In this document: piece by piece, positions 12,031 through 19,354 of the stretch
How positions within the stretch are numbered: position 1 is the first letter of the stretch
How the letters are laid out: every line of letters begins with the position of its first letter
Source of the DNA: Bacteroides intestinalis
GTDB taxonomy: Bacteria; Bacteroidota; Bacteroidia; Bacteroidales; Bacteroidaceae
Assembly: GCF_902364365.1 (NCBI RefSeq)
Contig: NZ_CABJDN010000013.1
Span: forward strand, 62,001-126,000
Length of the DNA: 64,000 nucleotides
Reading direction: 5' to 3'
The notes under the pieces: generated by a model
What the model was told of the DNA's origin: nothing
Seen by the model: the letters and a program-made list of their open reading frames with translations, nothing else
The model's database searches: none
Position numbers and translations under genes: made by a program

Positions 12031-12104
12031 AGCCTCTTGTCGGATTCGAACCAACGACCCCGAGATTACAAATCACGTGCTCTGGCCAGCTGAGCTAAAG
12101 AGGC
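12031..12104 (-). tRNA. trnT: tRNA-Thr (anticodon TGT)
   Basis: A 74-nt cloverleaf: acceptor GCCTCTT/AAGAGGC, discriminator T. Anticodon loop TTTGTAA gives anticodon TGT. The anticodon stem CGTGA/TCTCG has one U-U mismatch in the middle, unlike the fully paired GGT isoacceptor. It is the first gene after the promoter at 12155-12185. Confidence 0.95.
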
Positions 12105-12154
12105 AATTACTCAAAAAATGCAACCGTTACGTTCTAGTGCGAGCGAAACGGCTG

Positions 12155-12185
12155 CAAATTTAGGCATTTATTTCTTTTCCGCAAA
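12155..12185 (-). promoter_or_regulatory. Bacteroidota-type promoter for the tRNA-tuf-secE-nusG transcript
   Basis: On the minus strand, TTTG (12182-12185) and TAAATTTG (12155-12162) are 19 bp apart. This matches the Bacteroides -33/-7 pattern. A GC-rich inverted repeat (CAGCCGTT...AACGGTTG, about 12120-12154) follows at the expected transcript start. Confidence 0.75.
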
Positions 12186-12199
12186 ATTTTAGCGAAATT

Positions 12200-12499
12200 T
12201 TATTTGCTCCGTTGTTTTTCCTTGTACTTAACCAGCTGTTTTTCTACGGCTTCGACACTTAAATCGACTGCCTCTTCAAACGTATCACAGATCTTGCTTG
12301 CGTAAAAATCGCCGTTAGGCACAATCACCTTTACGCCGGCTTCTTTATTTTCTGCGGTTTCTGGTTTAACTACCTTTAATGACACCTCTACTTTCTTTAT
12401 ATCATCGTAATACTTCTCCAATTTTGCAACTTTCTTCTGAATAAAGACTTGCAATTGCTCTGACGCATCAAAGTGAATTGATTGAATTCTTACTTCCAT
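12200..12499 (-). CDS. hpf: Ribosome hibernation promoting factor (HPF/YfiA family)
   Basis: This 99-residue protein probably binds the 30S decoding centre in stationary phase and blocks tRNA and mRNA entry. The start is the ATG at 12499 (MEVRIQSIHFDASEQLQVFI). The frame stays open 63 bp further upstream, but the ATG at 12499 has a perfect Shine-Dalgarno 5 nt before it. The conserved fold pattern (KKVAKLEKYYDDIKKVEVSL; EEAVDLSVEAVEKQLVKYKEK) spans the protein. It is a short form without the C-terminal dimerisation domain of long HPF. It follows xerC/D by 16 bp, downstream of rpsU. Confidence 0.93.
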   Translation of the reverse strand: MEVRIQSIHFDASEQLQVFIQKKVAKLEKYYDDIKKVEVSLKVVKPETAENKEAGVKVIVPNGDFYASKICDTFEEAVDLSVEAVEKQLVKYKEKQRSK

Positions 12500-12504
12500 A
12501 CTTA

Positions 12505-12512
12505 CCTCCTTA
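12505..12512 (-). promoter_or_regulatory. Full-length Shine-Dalgarno for hpf
   Basis: The minus strand reads TAAGGAGG, complementary to the whole 16S tail CCUCCUUA, 5 nt before the hpf ATG. Neighbouring genes such as rpsU, rplA, rplL and tuf have no such sequence. It decides the hpf start and is exceptional for this phylum. Confidence 0.9.
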
Positions 12513-12515
12513 CTT

Positions 12516-13400
12516 TTAGGCCCGAGGATGAGCCAGGTTATACACTTTTTTAAGTTCTTCAAAAGTAGTATGCGTATAAACCTCCGTAGTCGCCAAACTC
12601 TCGTGACCGAGAAGTTCTTTTATAGCTCCGAGTTCTGCATCATGATTCAGCATAGTCGTAGCAAAAGTATGCCTCAACACATGAGGACTACGCTTCTTCA
12701 ACGTTACTACCTTTGACAGGTTTCGTTTCACTAGATTTTCAACAATACTGCGAGAAAGGCGTTCCCCATTCTCCCGGACAAAGAATGCATCCGTCCGAAC
12801 CGGAACTGCTTCATTTCTAACATCGACATACTCCGTCATTGCAATTTTCAACTCTTCGCCAAAAGGTATCAAACGCTGTTTATTTCGTTTCCCCGTCACT
12901 TTAATAAGTGAAGAAGAGAAATCCACATCTTTATTGTCCAATCCTATCAATTCTGAAAGTCTCACGCCCGTGACATAAAACATCTCAATAACCATACGAT
13001 CACGACATCCCTTAAAGCCTTCACCGAAATCCACCTCATCCAACAACCTATCCATATCACTCTCCCGAAGAAAAGCAGGTAACGGCTTCTTGTTTTTAGG
13101 CCCCGTTATCTTTTGCAATGGATTCACTGCCACTTCACCCTTCCTTAAAAGGAATTTATAAAATGACCTGAGCGAACTTAGCTTCCGGTTTATTGAAGTA
13201 GAAGTATATCCCCTGTCCATTAAAGAAACAATCCATTCACGAACAAGTTCAGTCTTTACTTCCGATGGAGCCGAATCTCCAACTTCTTCTCTCGCAAACT
13301 CTTCAAACTGACGCAAATCTTCCCGATAAGACTTTATAGTCTCTTCGGAATAATTCCGTTCGTACTGAAGATAGTCAAGAAAAGAGTCTGTCAACCACAT
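12516..13400 (-). CDS. Tyrosine recombinase XerC/XerD family
   Basis: This 294-residue site-specific recombinase likely resolves chromosome dimers at dif. The N-terminal SAM-like core-binding domain spans about residues 1-95. The catalytic domain has the full set R147 (GVRLSELI), K171, H240 and R243 (HVLRHTFAT), H266 (LGHESLATTE) and nucleophile Y275 (YTH). No phage or transposon genes surround it. It lies between rpsU and hpf, in the same direction, which supports a housekeeping role. XerC and XerD cannot be told apart from the sequence alone. Confidence 0.93.
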   Translation of the reverse strand: MWLTDSFLDYLQYERNYSEETIKSYREDLRQFEEFAREEVGDSAPSEVKTELVREWIVSLMDRGYTSTSINRKLSSLRSFYKFLLRKGEVAVNPLQKITGPKNKKPLPAFLRESDMDRLLDEVDFGEGFKGCRDRMVIEMFYVTGVRLSELIGLDNKDVDFSSSLIKVTGKRNKQRLIPFGEELKIAMTEYVDVRNEAVPVRTDAFFVRENGERLSRSIVENLVKRNLSKVVTLKKRSPHVLRHTFATTMLNHDAELGAIKELLGHESLATTEVYTHTTFEELKKVYNLAHPRA

Positions 13401-13472
13401 ATATCGCTACATCAAAAATCATGCAACGAATGTATGAAAAGAATTCAATAATTCAAAGGAAATTACGAATTA

Positions 13473-13664
13473 TTAATCTTCTACTTGCTGAAGTTTTTGT
13501 ACGTAAACTGCACGTTCTTTCTTAAGTCTGTTAACCACAGACGGTTTGTCAAACTGCTGTCTGCTTCTTAATTCCTTAACGATACCAGTTTTCTCGAATT
13601 TTCTTTTAAATTTCTTCAGCGCTTTCTCAATGTTTTCGCCTTCTTTTACAGGTACTACAATCAT
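13473..13664 (-). CDS. rpsU: 30S ribosomal protein S21 (bS21)
   Basis: This 63-residue basic small-subunit protein (MIVVPVKEGENIEKALKKFKRKFEKTG) sits near the 3' end of 16S rRNA. In Bacteroidota it is known to help sequester the anti-Shine-Dalgarno. The gene has no Shine-Dalgarno of its own: the bases before the ATG are AATAAAAAGAAA. It is the first gene of the minus-strand array rpsU-xerC/D-hpf-tRNA-tuf, with a promoter about 55 bp upstream. The C-terminal extension AVYVQKLQQVED is normal for the phylum. Confidence 0.97.
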   Translation of the reverse strand: MIVVPVKEGENIEKALKKFKRKFEKTGIVKELRSRQQFDKPSVVNRLKKERAVYVQKLQQVED

Positions 13665-13718
13665 TTTCTTTTTATTAAAATGTTAATGGTTTAAAAATCT
13701 CACGATTAAATTGAGCGG

Positions 13719-13749
13719 CAAAATTACACATAGTTTCTTTATCCACAAA
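13719..13749 (-). promoter_or_regulatory. rpsU: Promoter of rpsU
   Basis: On the minus strand TTTG (13746-13749) is followed after 19 bp by TAATTTTG (13719-13726), a fit to the Bacteroides -33/-7 consensus. Transcription would start near 13712, leaving a leader of about 48 nt. Confidence 0.7.
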
Positions 13750-13864
13750 ACTTTCCGCCAAAAATTCTATAAAAAGAAGAAAGATTATCCCAACAAGAAA
13801 GCTCTCAGCCCCAGAGGAAAAGCAGACATACAGGACATATATCAGCAAAGAAGTTGACCGCGTC

Positions 13865-13969
13865 CCGTATCCAATCCGTGTCTCATCCGTATCTGCTCCA
13901 TGTCTATATGCTTGGAGTTGGTACGGAGTTGACACGGTGTTGGTACGAAGTTGGTACGGCGTTGGTACT
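13865..13969. repeat. 11-bp-period repeat array folding into a long imperfect hairpin
   Basis: Right part (13915-13969): five tandem units of 11 bp on the pattern GNGTTGGTACG. Left part (13865-13908): four units of 11 bp on the complementary pattern CCGTATCCAAT. The two halves pair in blocks (TCCA/TGGA, CCGTATC/GGTACGG, GTGTC/GACAC, CCGTATCC/GGTGTTGGTACGG) separated by mismatches spaced in step with the repeat. The 431-bp space between rpsU and pepP holds no convincing gene. Confidence 0.8.
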
Positions 13970-14053
13970 GTCTGTGCATCAAAAAAGGCATTGTTTTCCT
14001 GCTATCAACGGACAAAGTACAGTAATCGGCAAAAGATATTCAAAGAAAGTGAG

Positions 14054-14061
14054 TATCTTTG
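14054..14061 (+). promoter_or_regulatory. -7 promoter element of the aminopeptidase P gene
   Basis: TATCTTTG, the Bacteroides -7 motif, lies 35 bp before the ATG at 14096. A clear TTG at -33 is not seen. Confidence 0.55.
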
Positions 14062-14095
14062 AGGGATGAATGTTATACCTATATATAAATAGTAT

Positions 14096-15877
14096 ATGAG
14101 CCAGACAATAAACAATCGGATACAAGCCTTACGGGCTTTGTTCAGTCAAGAGGGCATACAGGCCTTCATTATTCCAAGTACGGACCCACATCTGAGTGAA
14201 TATGTTGCTCCTCACTGGAAATCCCGGGAATGGATTTCCGGTTTTACAGGTTCCGCAGGAACCGTTGTCGTTACTACCACTAAAGCAGGATTATGGACTG
14301 ATTCACGCTATTTCCTCCAAGCTGCCCAACAGTTGGAAGGTACTGAAATAGAGTTATACAAAGAAATGCTTCCCGAGACACCCGATATCTCCACATTTTT
14401 AAGTATGCAATTAGCTCCCGGTGACACCGTAGGTATTGATGGGAAAATGTTTTCTGCAGAAGCTGTGGAGGACATGAGAGTTAAATTACAGAAACACCGG
14501 ATACGGCTGAAAAGTATTTCAGATCCGTTAGAGCAATTATGGGCTGACCGACCGCCAATGCCGGAAGATCCAGCCTTTATCCATGAAACAAAATATGCAG
14601 GAAAAAGCAGCACAGAAAAAATTTCCATTATCCGGGAAGAGTTGAAAAAGTGCAATGCCAAAGCATTATTCCTGTCGGCTCTGGACGAAATTGCATGGAC
14701 ACTTAACCTACGCGGCAGTGATGTACATTGCAATCCTGTAGTTGTCAGCTACCTATTGATTGAAGAACAACATACACACTTTTTCATCCAACCACAAAAG
14801 ATTACCCCTGAGGTTACCGACTATCTAAAAGAAATAGGAGTAAGTCTGCACCCTTATGAAGAAGTGGAAACATACCTCAACCGGATAAATGTGGATAGCC
14901 TGCTCATTAATCCGGCTAAAACAAATTACGCCATGTATTCGGCTGTCAACCCCAATTGCAGAACCATTCATGGTGCTTCCCCGGTTACTCTGCTGAAAGC
15001 AATTCGTAACGAACAGGAGATAGCCGGAATACACGCAGCAATGCAACGAGACGGAGTAGCTCTGGTCAAATTCCTGAAGTGGCTGGAAGAGGCAGTCCCC
15101 ACCGGCAAAGAAACCGAGATAAGTGTAGACAAAAAGCTGCATAACTTCCGTGCCGAACAGGATTTATACAGGGGAGAAAGCTTTGACACCATTGCAGGGT
15201 ACAAAGAACATGGGGCAATCGTACATTACGAAGCGACTCCCGAAACAGATGTTCCTCTAAAGCCTGAAGGTTTTCTGCTACTAGATTCCGGCGCACAATA
15301 TCTGGACGGAACCACAGATATTACACGTACGATTGCCTTAGGCAAACTAACTGAAGAAGAGAAAACAGACTATACATTAATATTAAAAGGGCACATCGCA
15401 CTGGCAATGGCTAAATTTCCTGTTGGTACACGCGGAGCACAACTGGATGTACTGGCGCGTATGCCGATATGGCAACGAGGAATGAACTTCCTGCATGGTA
15501 CAGGACATGGTGTAGGCCATTTCCTGAATGTACACGAAGGTCCTCAGAGTATCCGGATGAATGAAAACCCGGTACCCCTGCAACTGGGTATGCTGACATC
15601 CAACGAACCGGGCGTATACAAAGCAGGAAGTCATGGAATCCGGACGGAAAATCTGGTTCTGGTAGTTCCTGCCGGAGAAGGAATGTTCGGCAACTATCTA
15701 CAATTCGAGACCGTAACCCTTTGCCCTATCTGTAAAAAGGGAATTATTAAAGAACTGCTCACTACCGAAGAAATCGCATGGCTCAACAGCTATCATCAAA
15801 CTGTATATGAGAAATTATCGCCAAGCCTGAACAAAGAAGAACAGGCATGGTTGAAGGAAGCAACAAGTAAATTATAA
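14096..15877 (+). CDS. pepP: Xaa-Pro aminopeptidase (aminopeptidase P, M24B)
   Basis: This 593-residue cytosolic metallopeptidase releases an N-terminal residue before proline. Two creatinase-like N-terminal domains (GFTGSAGTVVVTTTKAGLW at about 50-68) precede the pita-bread catalytic domain. Metal ligands are recognisable: the Asp pair in LLDSGAQYLDGTTDITRT, His in HGTGHGVGHFLNVHEGP, Glu in SNEPGVY and Glu in QFETVTLCPI. The length fits the long (about 600-residue) eukaryote-like form common in Bacteroidota. It is followed 26 bp later by a gamma-carbonic-anhydrase-like gene, probably on the same transcript. Confidence 0.95.
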   Translation: MSQTINNRIQALRALFSQEGIQAFIIPSTDPHLSEYVAPHWKSREWISGFTGSAGTVVVTTTKAGLWTDSRYFLQAAQQLEGTEIELYKEMLPETPDISTFLSMQLAPGDTVGIDGKMFSAEAVEDMRVKLQKHRIRLKSISDPLEQLWADRPPMPEDPAFIHETKYAGKSSTEKISIIREELKKCNAKALFLSALDEIAWTLNLRGSDVHCNPVVVSYLLIEEQHTHFFIQPQKITPEVTDYLKEIGVSLHPYEEVETYLNRINVDSLLINPAKTNYAMYSAVNPNCRTIHGASPVTLLKAIRNEQEIAGIHAAMQRDGVALVKFLKWLEEAVPTGKETEISVDKKLHNFRAEQDLYRGESFDTIAGYKEHGAIVHYEATPETDVPLKPEGFLLLDSGAQYLDGTTDITRTIALGKLTEEEKTDYTLILKGHIALAMAKFPVGTRGAQLDVLARMPIWQRGMNFLHGTGHGVGHFLNVHEGPQSIRMNENPVPLQLGMLTSNEPGVYKAGSHGIRTENLVLVVPAGEGMFGNYLQFETVTLCPICKKGIIKELLTTEEIAWLNSYHQTVYEKLSPSLNKEEQAWLKEATSKL

Positions 15878-15903
15878 CCACTAAATAGTAACCAGTATAC
15901 AAA

Positions 15904-16419
15904 ATGGCATTAATCAAATCAGTCAGAGGTTTCACTCCTGAATTTGGAGAGAACTGTTTTTTAGCGGACAATGCAGCCATCATCGGAGATGTAAAAATGG
16001 GACGTGATTGCAGCATTTGGTTCAGCACCGTACTGCGCGGAGACGTAAACTCCATCCGTATCGGAAACGGGGTCAATATACAAGACGGAAGCGTGCTGCA
16101 CACCTTATATGAAAAATCAACCATTGAAATAGGCGATCACGTTTCTGTAGGGCACAACGTCACCATTCATGGAGCTACCATTAAAGATTATGCATTGGTA
16201 GGCATGGGTTCTACCATTCTCGACCACGCTATTGTGGGTGAAGGCGCTATTGTTGCTGCCGGCTCACTGGTTTTGAGCAACACGGTCATCGAACCGGGAA
16301 GCATCTGGGGTGGTGTCCCTGCAAAATTCATCAAAAAAGTAGATCCGGCACAGGCTAAAGAGTTGAATCAGAAGATTGCACATAACTATCTGATGTATTC
16401 CAATTGGTATAAGGAATGA
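15904..16419 (+). CDS. Gamma-carbonic-anhydrase-like hexapeptide-repeat protein
   Basis: This 171-residue left-handed beta-helix protein belongs to the gamma-CA/YrdA/PaaY family, expected to form a trimer. Hexapeptide turns run from about residue 20 to 145. The three zinc-ligand histidines of the family are seen at H66 (VLHTLYE), H84 and H89 (VGHNVTIHG). A C-terminal helix (DPAQAKELNQKIAHNYLMYSNWY) closes it. Catalytic activity is not assured, as many members lack the proton-shuttle residues. It is the last gene of the pepP transcript and runs into a strong bidirectional terminator. Confidence 0.9.
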   Translation: MALIKSVRGFTPEFGENCFLADNAAIIGDVKMGRDCSIWFSTVLRGDVNSIRIGNGVNIQDGSVLHTLYEKSTIEIGDHVSVGHNVTIHGATIKDYALVGMGSTILDHAIVGEGAIVAAGSLVLSNTVIEPGSIWGGVPAKFIKKVDPAQAKELNQKIAHNYLMYSNWYKE

Positions 16420-16430
16420 TAAACTGACGG

Positions 16431-16492
16431 ATATATATAAATAGAAAGCGGGCAGATAATAGTTTATCTGCCCGCTTTCTATTTATATATAT
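16431..16492. terminator. Bidirectional intrinsic terminator, perfect 29-bp stem
   Basis: The arms 16431-16459 and 16464-16492 are fully complementary around loop TAGT. The GC core GCGGGCAGATAA is flanked by AT-rich ends, so either strand gives a stem with a U-rich tail. It lies between convergent genes, 12 bp after the gamma-CA-like stop and 2 bp before the waaA stop. Confidence 0.92.
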
Positions 16493-16493
16493 C

Positions 16494-17714
16494 TTAAAAA
16501 TTAATCATACTCAATATTTTATCCGTGGCTCCAGCGTTACTAGTGACATAATATCCGGCATTCGTTCCTGTCTCACGTAAGAATATATCATCTGTCAGCA
16601 TCCGGTCAAGCAATTCTTTCAATTCCTCATAATTCTTAATGGAGAAAGCACCCTTAGCTTCTATCAGCTGTATGGCTTCCATAAATTTCTGGTATTTAGG
16701 TCCGAATATAACCGGAATTCCATAGACAGCCGCTTCTAATGTGTTATGAATACCCACTCCGAAACCGCCACCTACATATGCTATCTCACCATATCGATAA
16801 ATAGAGGATAATAAACCGAAGCAATCAATAATCAGGCAATCAGCTTTCAGCACATTCTTTTCGTCCGCACGGGTATAGCGCACATACGGGCGTTTCAATT
16901 TCCGGATTATCTCTACCAGGTGATTTTCATCTATCACATGCGGAGCTATTATAAGTTTTACTTCCGGGTGATTATTGAAATATTCGATAAACAAATCTTC
17001 ATCCGGTTGCCAGGAACTACCGGCAACAAAAGTCATCGTATCATTCTTAAAGAGCTTTACCAAAGGCAATTCTTTAGCTTCTTCACGTATCTGCAAAACC
17101 CTGTCGAAGCGCGTATCACCAACTACCGTCACGCGATTGATACCGATCTTAGCCAAATAGCGTTTAGAACGTTCATTCTGCACAAACAAATGATCGAAAT
17201 TACGTAATACGTGGCGATAAGTCCCTCCGTACCACTTAAAAAAAACCTGTCCGCGACGGAATATAGACGATACACTATATACCGGGATACGACGTTTATG
17301 TAATTCATCCAGATAATTCTTCCAGAACTCATATTTGATGAAGAAAGCCATGCAAGGATTCGCTATATCCAGGAATTTCTTCACATTCCGGGGTTTATCA
17401 AACGGCAGGTAACATACCACATCCGCCCCACGATAATTCTTACGTACTTCATATCCGGAAGGAGAGAAGAATGTCAGCAATATACCATAATCAGGATATT
17501 TGGCACGAATTTTCTCTATCAGAGGACGCCCTTGTTCAAACTCGCCCAAGGAAGCCGCATGAAACCAGATGTAGCGCACATCCTTTTCCAATTGCTGTCT
17601 GAGAAGTTCATACACCACCCAATGCCCTTTCATCATTTTACGGGGTTTACGGCTAAAAGGAGCCGCCAGATGCACCAGAAGGTCATAGATACCTATTGCA
17701 AGGTCGTAAAACAT
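16494..17714 (-). CDS. waaA: 3-deoxy-D-manno-octulosonic acid (Kdo) transferase
   Basis: This 406-residue GT30 glycosyltransferase adds Kdo to lipid A precursors at the inner membrane. An N-terminal hydrophobic anchor (MFYDLAIGIYDLLVHLAAPF) is followed by the family motif WFHAASLGEFEQGRPLI, which holds the catalytic Glu. The C-terminal nucleotide-binding half has FVAGSSWQPDED and the motif GGGFGVGIHNTLEAAVYGIPV. It is 25 bp downstream of gltX in the same direction. Membership of GT30 is clear; whether one or more Kdo residues are added is not visible. Confidence 0.95.
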   Translation of the reverse strand: MFYDLAIGIYDLLVHLAAPFSRKPRKMMKGHWVVYELLRQQLEKDVRYIWFHAASLGEFEQGRPLIEKIRAKYPDYGILLTFFSPSGYEVRKNYRGADVVCYLPFDKPRNVKKFLDIANPCMAFFIKYEFWKNYLDELHKRRIPVYSVSSIFRRGQVFFKWYGGTYRHVLRNFDHLFVQNERSKRYLAKIGINRVTVVGDTRFDRVLQIREEAKELPLVKLFKNDTMTFVAGSSWQPDEDLFIEYFNNHPEVKLIIAPHVIDENHLVEIIRKLKRPYVRYTRADEKNVLKADCLIIDCFGLLSSIYRYGEIAYVGGGFGVGIHNTLEAAVYGIPVIFGPKYQKFMEAIQLIEAKGAFSIKNYEELKELLDRMLTDDIFLRETGTNAGYYVTSNAGATDKILSMINF

Positions 17715-17739
17715 ACTTTCTTCAGCTTGGGTTTCAATT

Positions 17740-19257
17740 TTATTTCAGTACCTCAATTGCTCGTTTCATACGCGCCAGTGTCTCTTCTTTGCCCAGCACC
17801 CAGGAGATGTCGAACATATGCGGGCCTTTCCCCTCGCCTACCAGCGTCAGGCGAAAAGCATTCATTATATTTCCGGTATGGTATCCTTTTTCTGCAATCC
17901 AGTCCATCACAATCTTTTCCTGGTTTTCGATGCCGAAATCTTCGATACCTGCCAATACTTCCATCAATTCAGTCATGCACTGGGCAGAATCTTCTTTCCA
18001 GCGTTTCTTCACAGTTTTTTCGTCATATTCGGTCGGAGCTACAAAGAAGAAACTGGATGCTTCCCAAAGTTCGCGCACAAAGCTTACACGATTCTTCATC
18101 ATGCCTACTACAGTTACCACTTTCTCAAACGGAGCTTCCACGCCCTGTTCCTTCAGAACCGGAACAAAAAGTTCTGCTATTTCTGTATCCGGCTTCAACA
18201 ATATATATTCGTGATTGAACCAGATTCCTTTCTTATAATCAAACTTAGCACCGGATTTGCTGCAATGGCTCAGATCGAACAATTTTATCAGTTCATCCAT
18301 CGACATGAGTTCCTGATCGTTACCCGGATTCCATCCCAGCAGAGCCAGGAAATTAATTACTGCCTCGGGCAGATAACCCGATTCACGGTATCCGGAAGAA
18401 ACTTCACCTGTTTTGGGATCATGCCATTCCAGTGGGAATACGGGGAAACCAAGACGGTCACCGTCACGCTTGCTCAACTTACCGTTACCTTCCGGCTTCA
18501 GCAGCAAAGGCAAGTGGGCAAAGGCCGGCATCGTATCTTCCCAACCAAAAGCACGGTACAACAACACGTGCAACGGTGCAGAGGGCAACCATTCTTCACC
18601 ACGAATCACATGGGAAACCTCCATCAAATGGTCGTCTACAATATTTGCCAAGTGATAGGTCGGAAGCTCATCTGCTGATTTATAAAGTACCTTATCATCC
18701 AGAATAGAAGAATTAATTATCACCTCACCCCGAATCAGGTCATTTACATGCACATCTTCATTGGGGTCTATCTTAAAACGAACCACGTACTGCTTACCCT
18801 CGGCAACCAATGCATCTACTTCTTCTTTAGAAAGTGTCAGTGAATTACGCATTTGCATACGGGTAGAAGCATCATATTGGAAATTGGCTATTTCAGTACG
18901 CTTTGCTTCCAACTCCTCGGGAGTATCAAAAGCAATATAAGCCTTACCTGCATCCAATAATACTTTCACATACTTCTTGTATATTTCACGGCGTTCGGAC
19001 TGGCGGTACGGTCCATGCTCTCCACCAAAGCTGACTCCCTCATCGAACGGGATACCCAACCATTTGAAAGATTCCAATATATATTCTTCTGCACCCGGCA
19101 CAAAACGGTTACTATCAGTATCTTCGATACGGAAAATCATATCACCTCCATGTTGGCGTGCAAAAAGATAATTGTATAATGCTGTACGCACACCACCAAT
19201 GTGCAACGCCCCTGTAGGACTTGGGGCAAATCGAACTCTGACTCTTCTTTCTGTCAT
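17740..19257 (-). CDS. gltX: Glutamate--tRNA ligase
   Basis: This class I aminoacyl-tRNA synthetase of about 505 residues charges tRNA-Glu. The HIGH signature appears as [22 protein letters not shown] near the N-terminus, and the KMSKS loop as [22 protein letters not shown]. The chosen start at 19257 ([12 protein letters not shown]) is the usual one; an in-frame ATG at 19266 (MQNMTERR) is possible. The anticodon-binding C-terminal domain is complete. It is followed by waaA on the same strand. The divergent HD-phosphodiesterase gene starts 98 bp away. Confidence 0.97.
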   Translation of the reverse strand: MTERRVRVRFAPSPTGALHIGGVRTALYNYLFARQHGGDMIFRIEDTDSNRFVPGAEEYILESFKWLGIPFDEGVSFGGEHGPYRQSERREIYKKYVKVLLDAGKAYIAFDTPEELEAKRTEIANFQYDASTRMQMRNSLTLSKEEVDALVAEGKQYVVRFKIDPNEDVHVNDLIRGEVIINSSILDDKVLYKSADELPTYHLANIVDDHLMEVSHVIRGEEWLPSAPLHVLLYRAFGWEDTMPAFAHLPLLLKPEGNGKLSKRDGDRLGFPVFPLEWHDPKTGEVSSGYRESGYLPEAVINFLALLGWNPGNDQELMSMDELIKLFDLSHCSKSGAKFDYKKGIWFNHEYILLKPDTEIAELFVPVLKEQGVEAPFEKVVTVVGMMKNRVSFVRELWEASSFFFVAPTEYDEKTVKKRWKEDSAQCMTELMEVLAGIEDFGIENQEKIVMDWIAEKGYHTGNIMNAFRLTLVGEGKGPHMFDISWVLGKEETLARMKRAIEVLK

Positions 19258-19288
19258 ATTTTGCATTACTTATGAGATAATTAGACGG

Positions 19289-19296
19289 CAAAATTA
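19289..19296 (-). promoter_or_regulatory. gltX: -7 promoter element of gltX
   Basis: The minus strand reads TAATTTTG, a match to TAnnTTTG, about 30 bp before the gltX start. Confidence 0.5.
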
Positions 19297-19354
19297 AACC
19301 TTTTTTTCCACACTAATGTTTTTTTTTGTACTTTTCGCAAAAAATTCAACCGAT

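Noticed and set aside
12500..12562. Longer hpf start at 12562
   Set aside because: It lies inside the xerC/D coding region, and the perfect Shine-Dalgarno marks the ATG at 12499.
12516..13400. Integrase of a mobile element
   Set aside because: It lies in a conserved housekeeping array with no attachment repeats or cargo, so XerC/D is the better reading.
13675..14069. Short ORFs on both strands between rpsU and pepP
   Set aside because: They cover the rpsU promoter and the 11-bp repeat array and have no protein-like conservation pattern.
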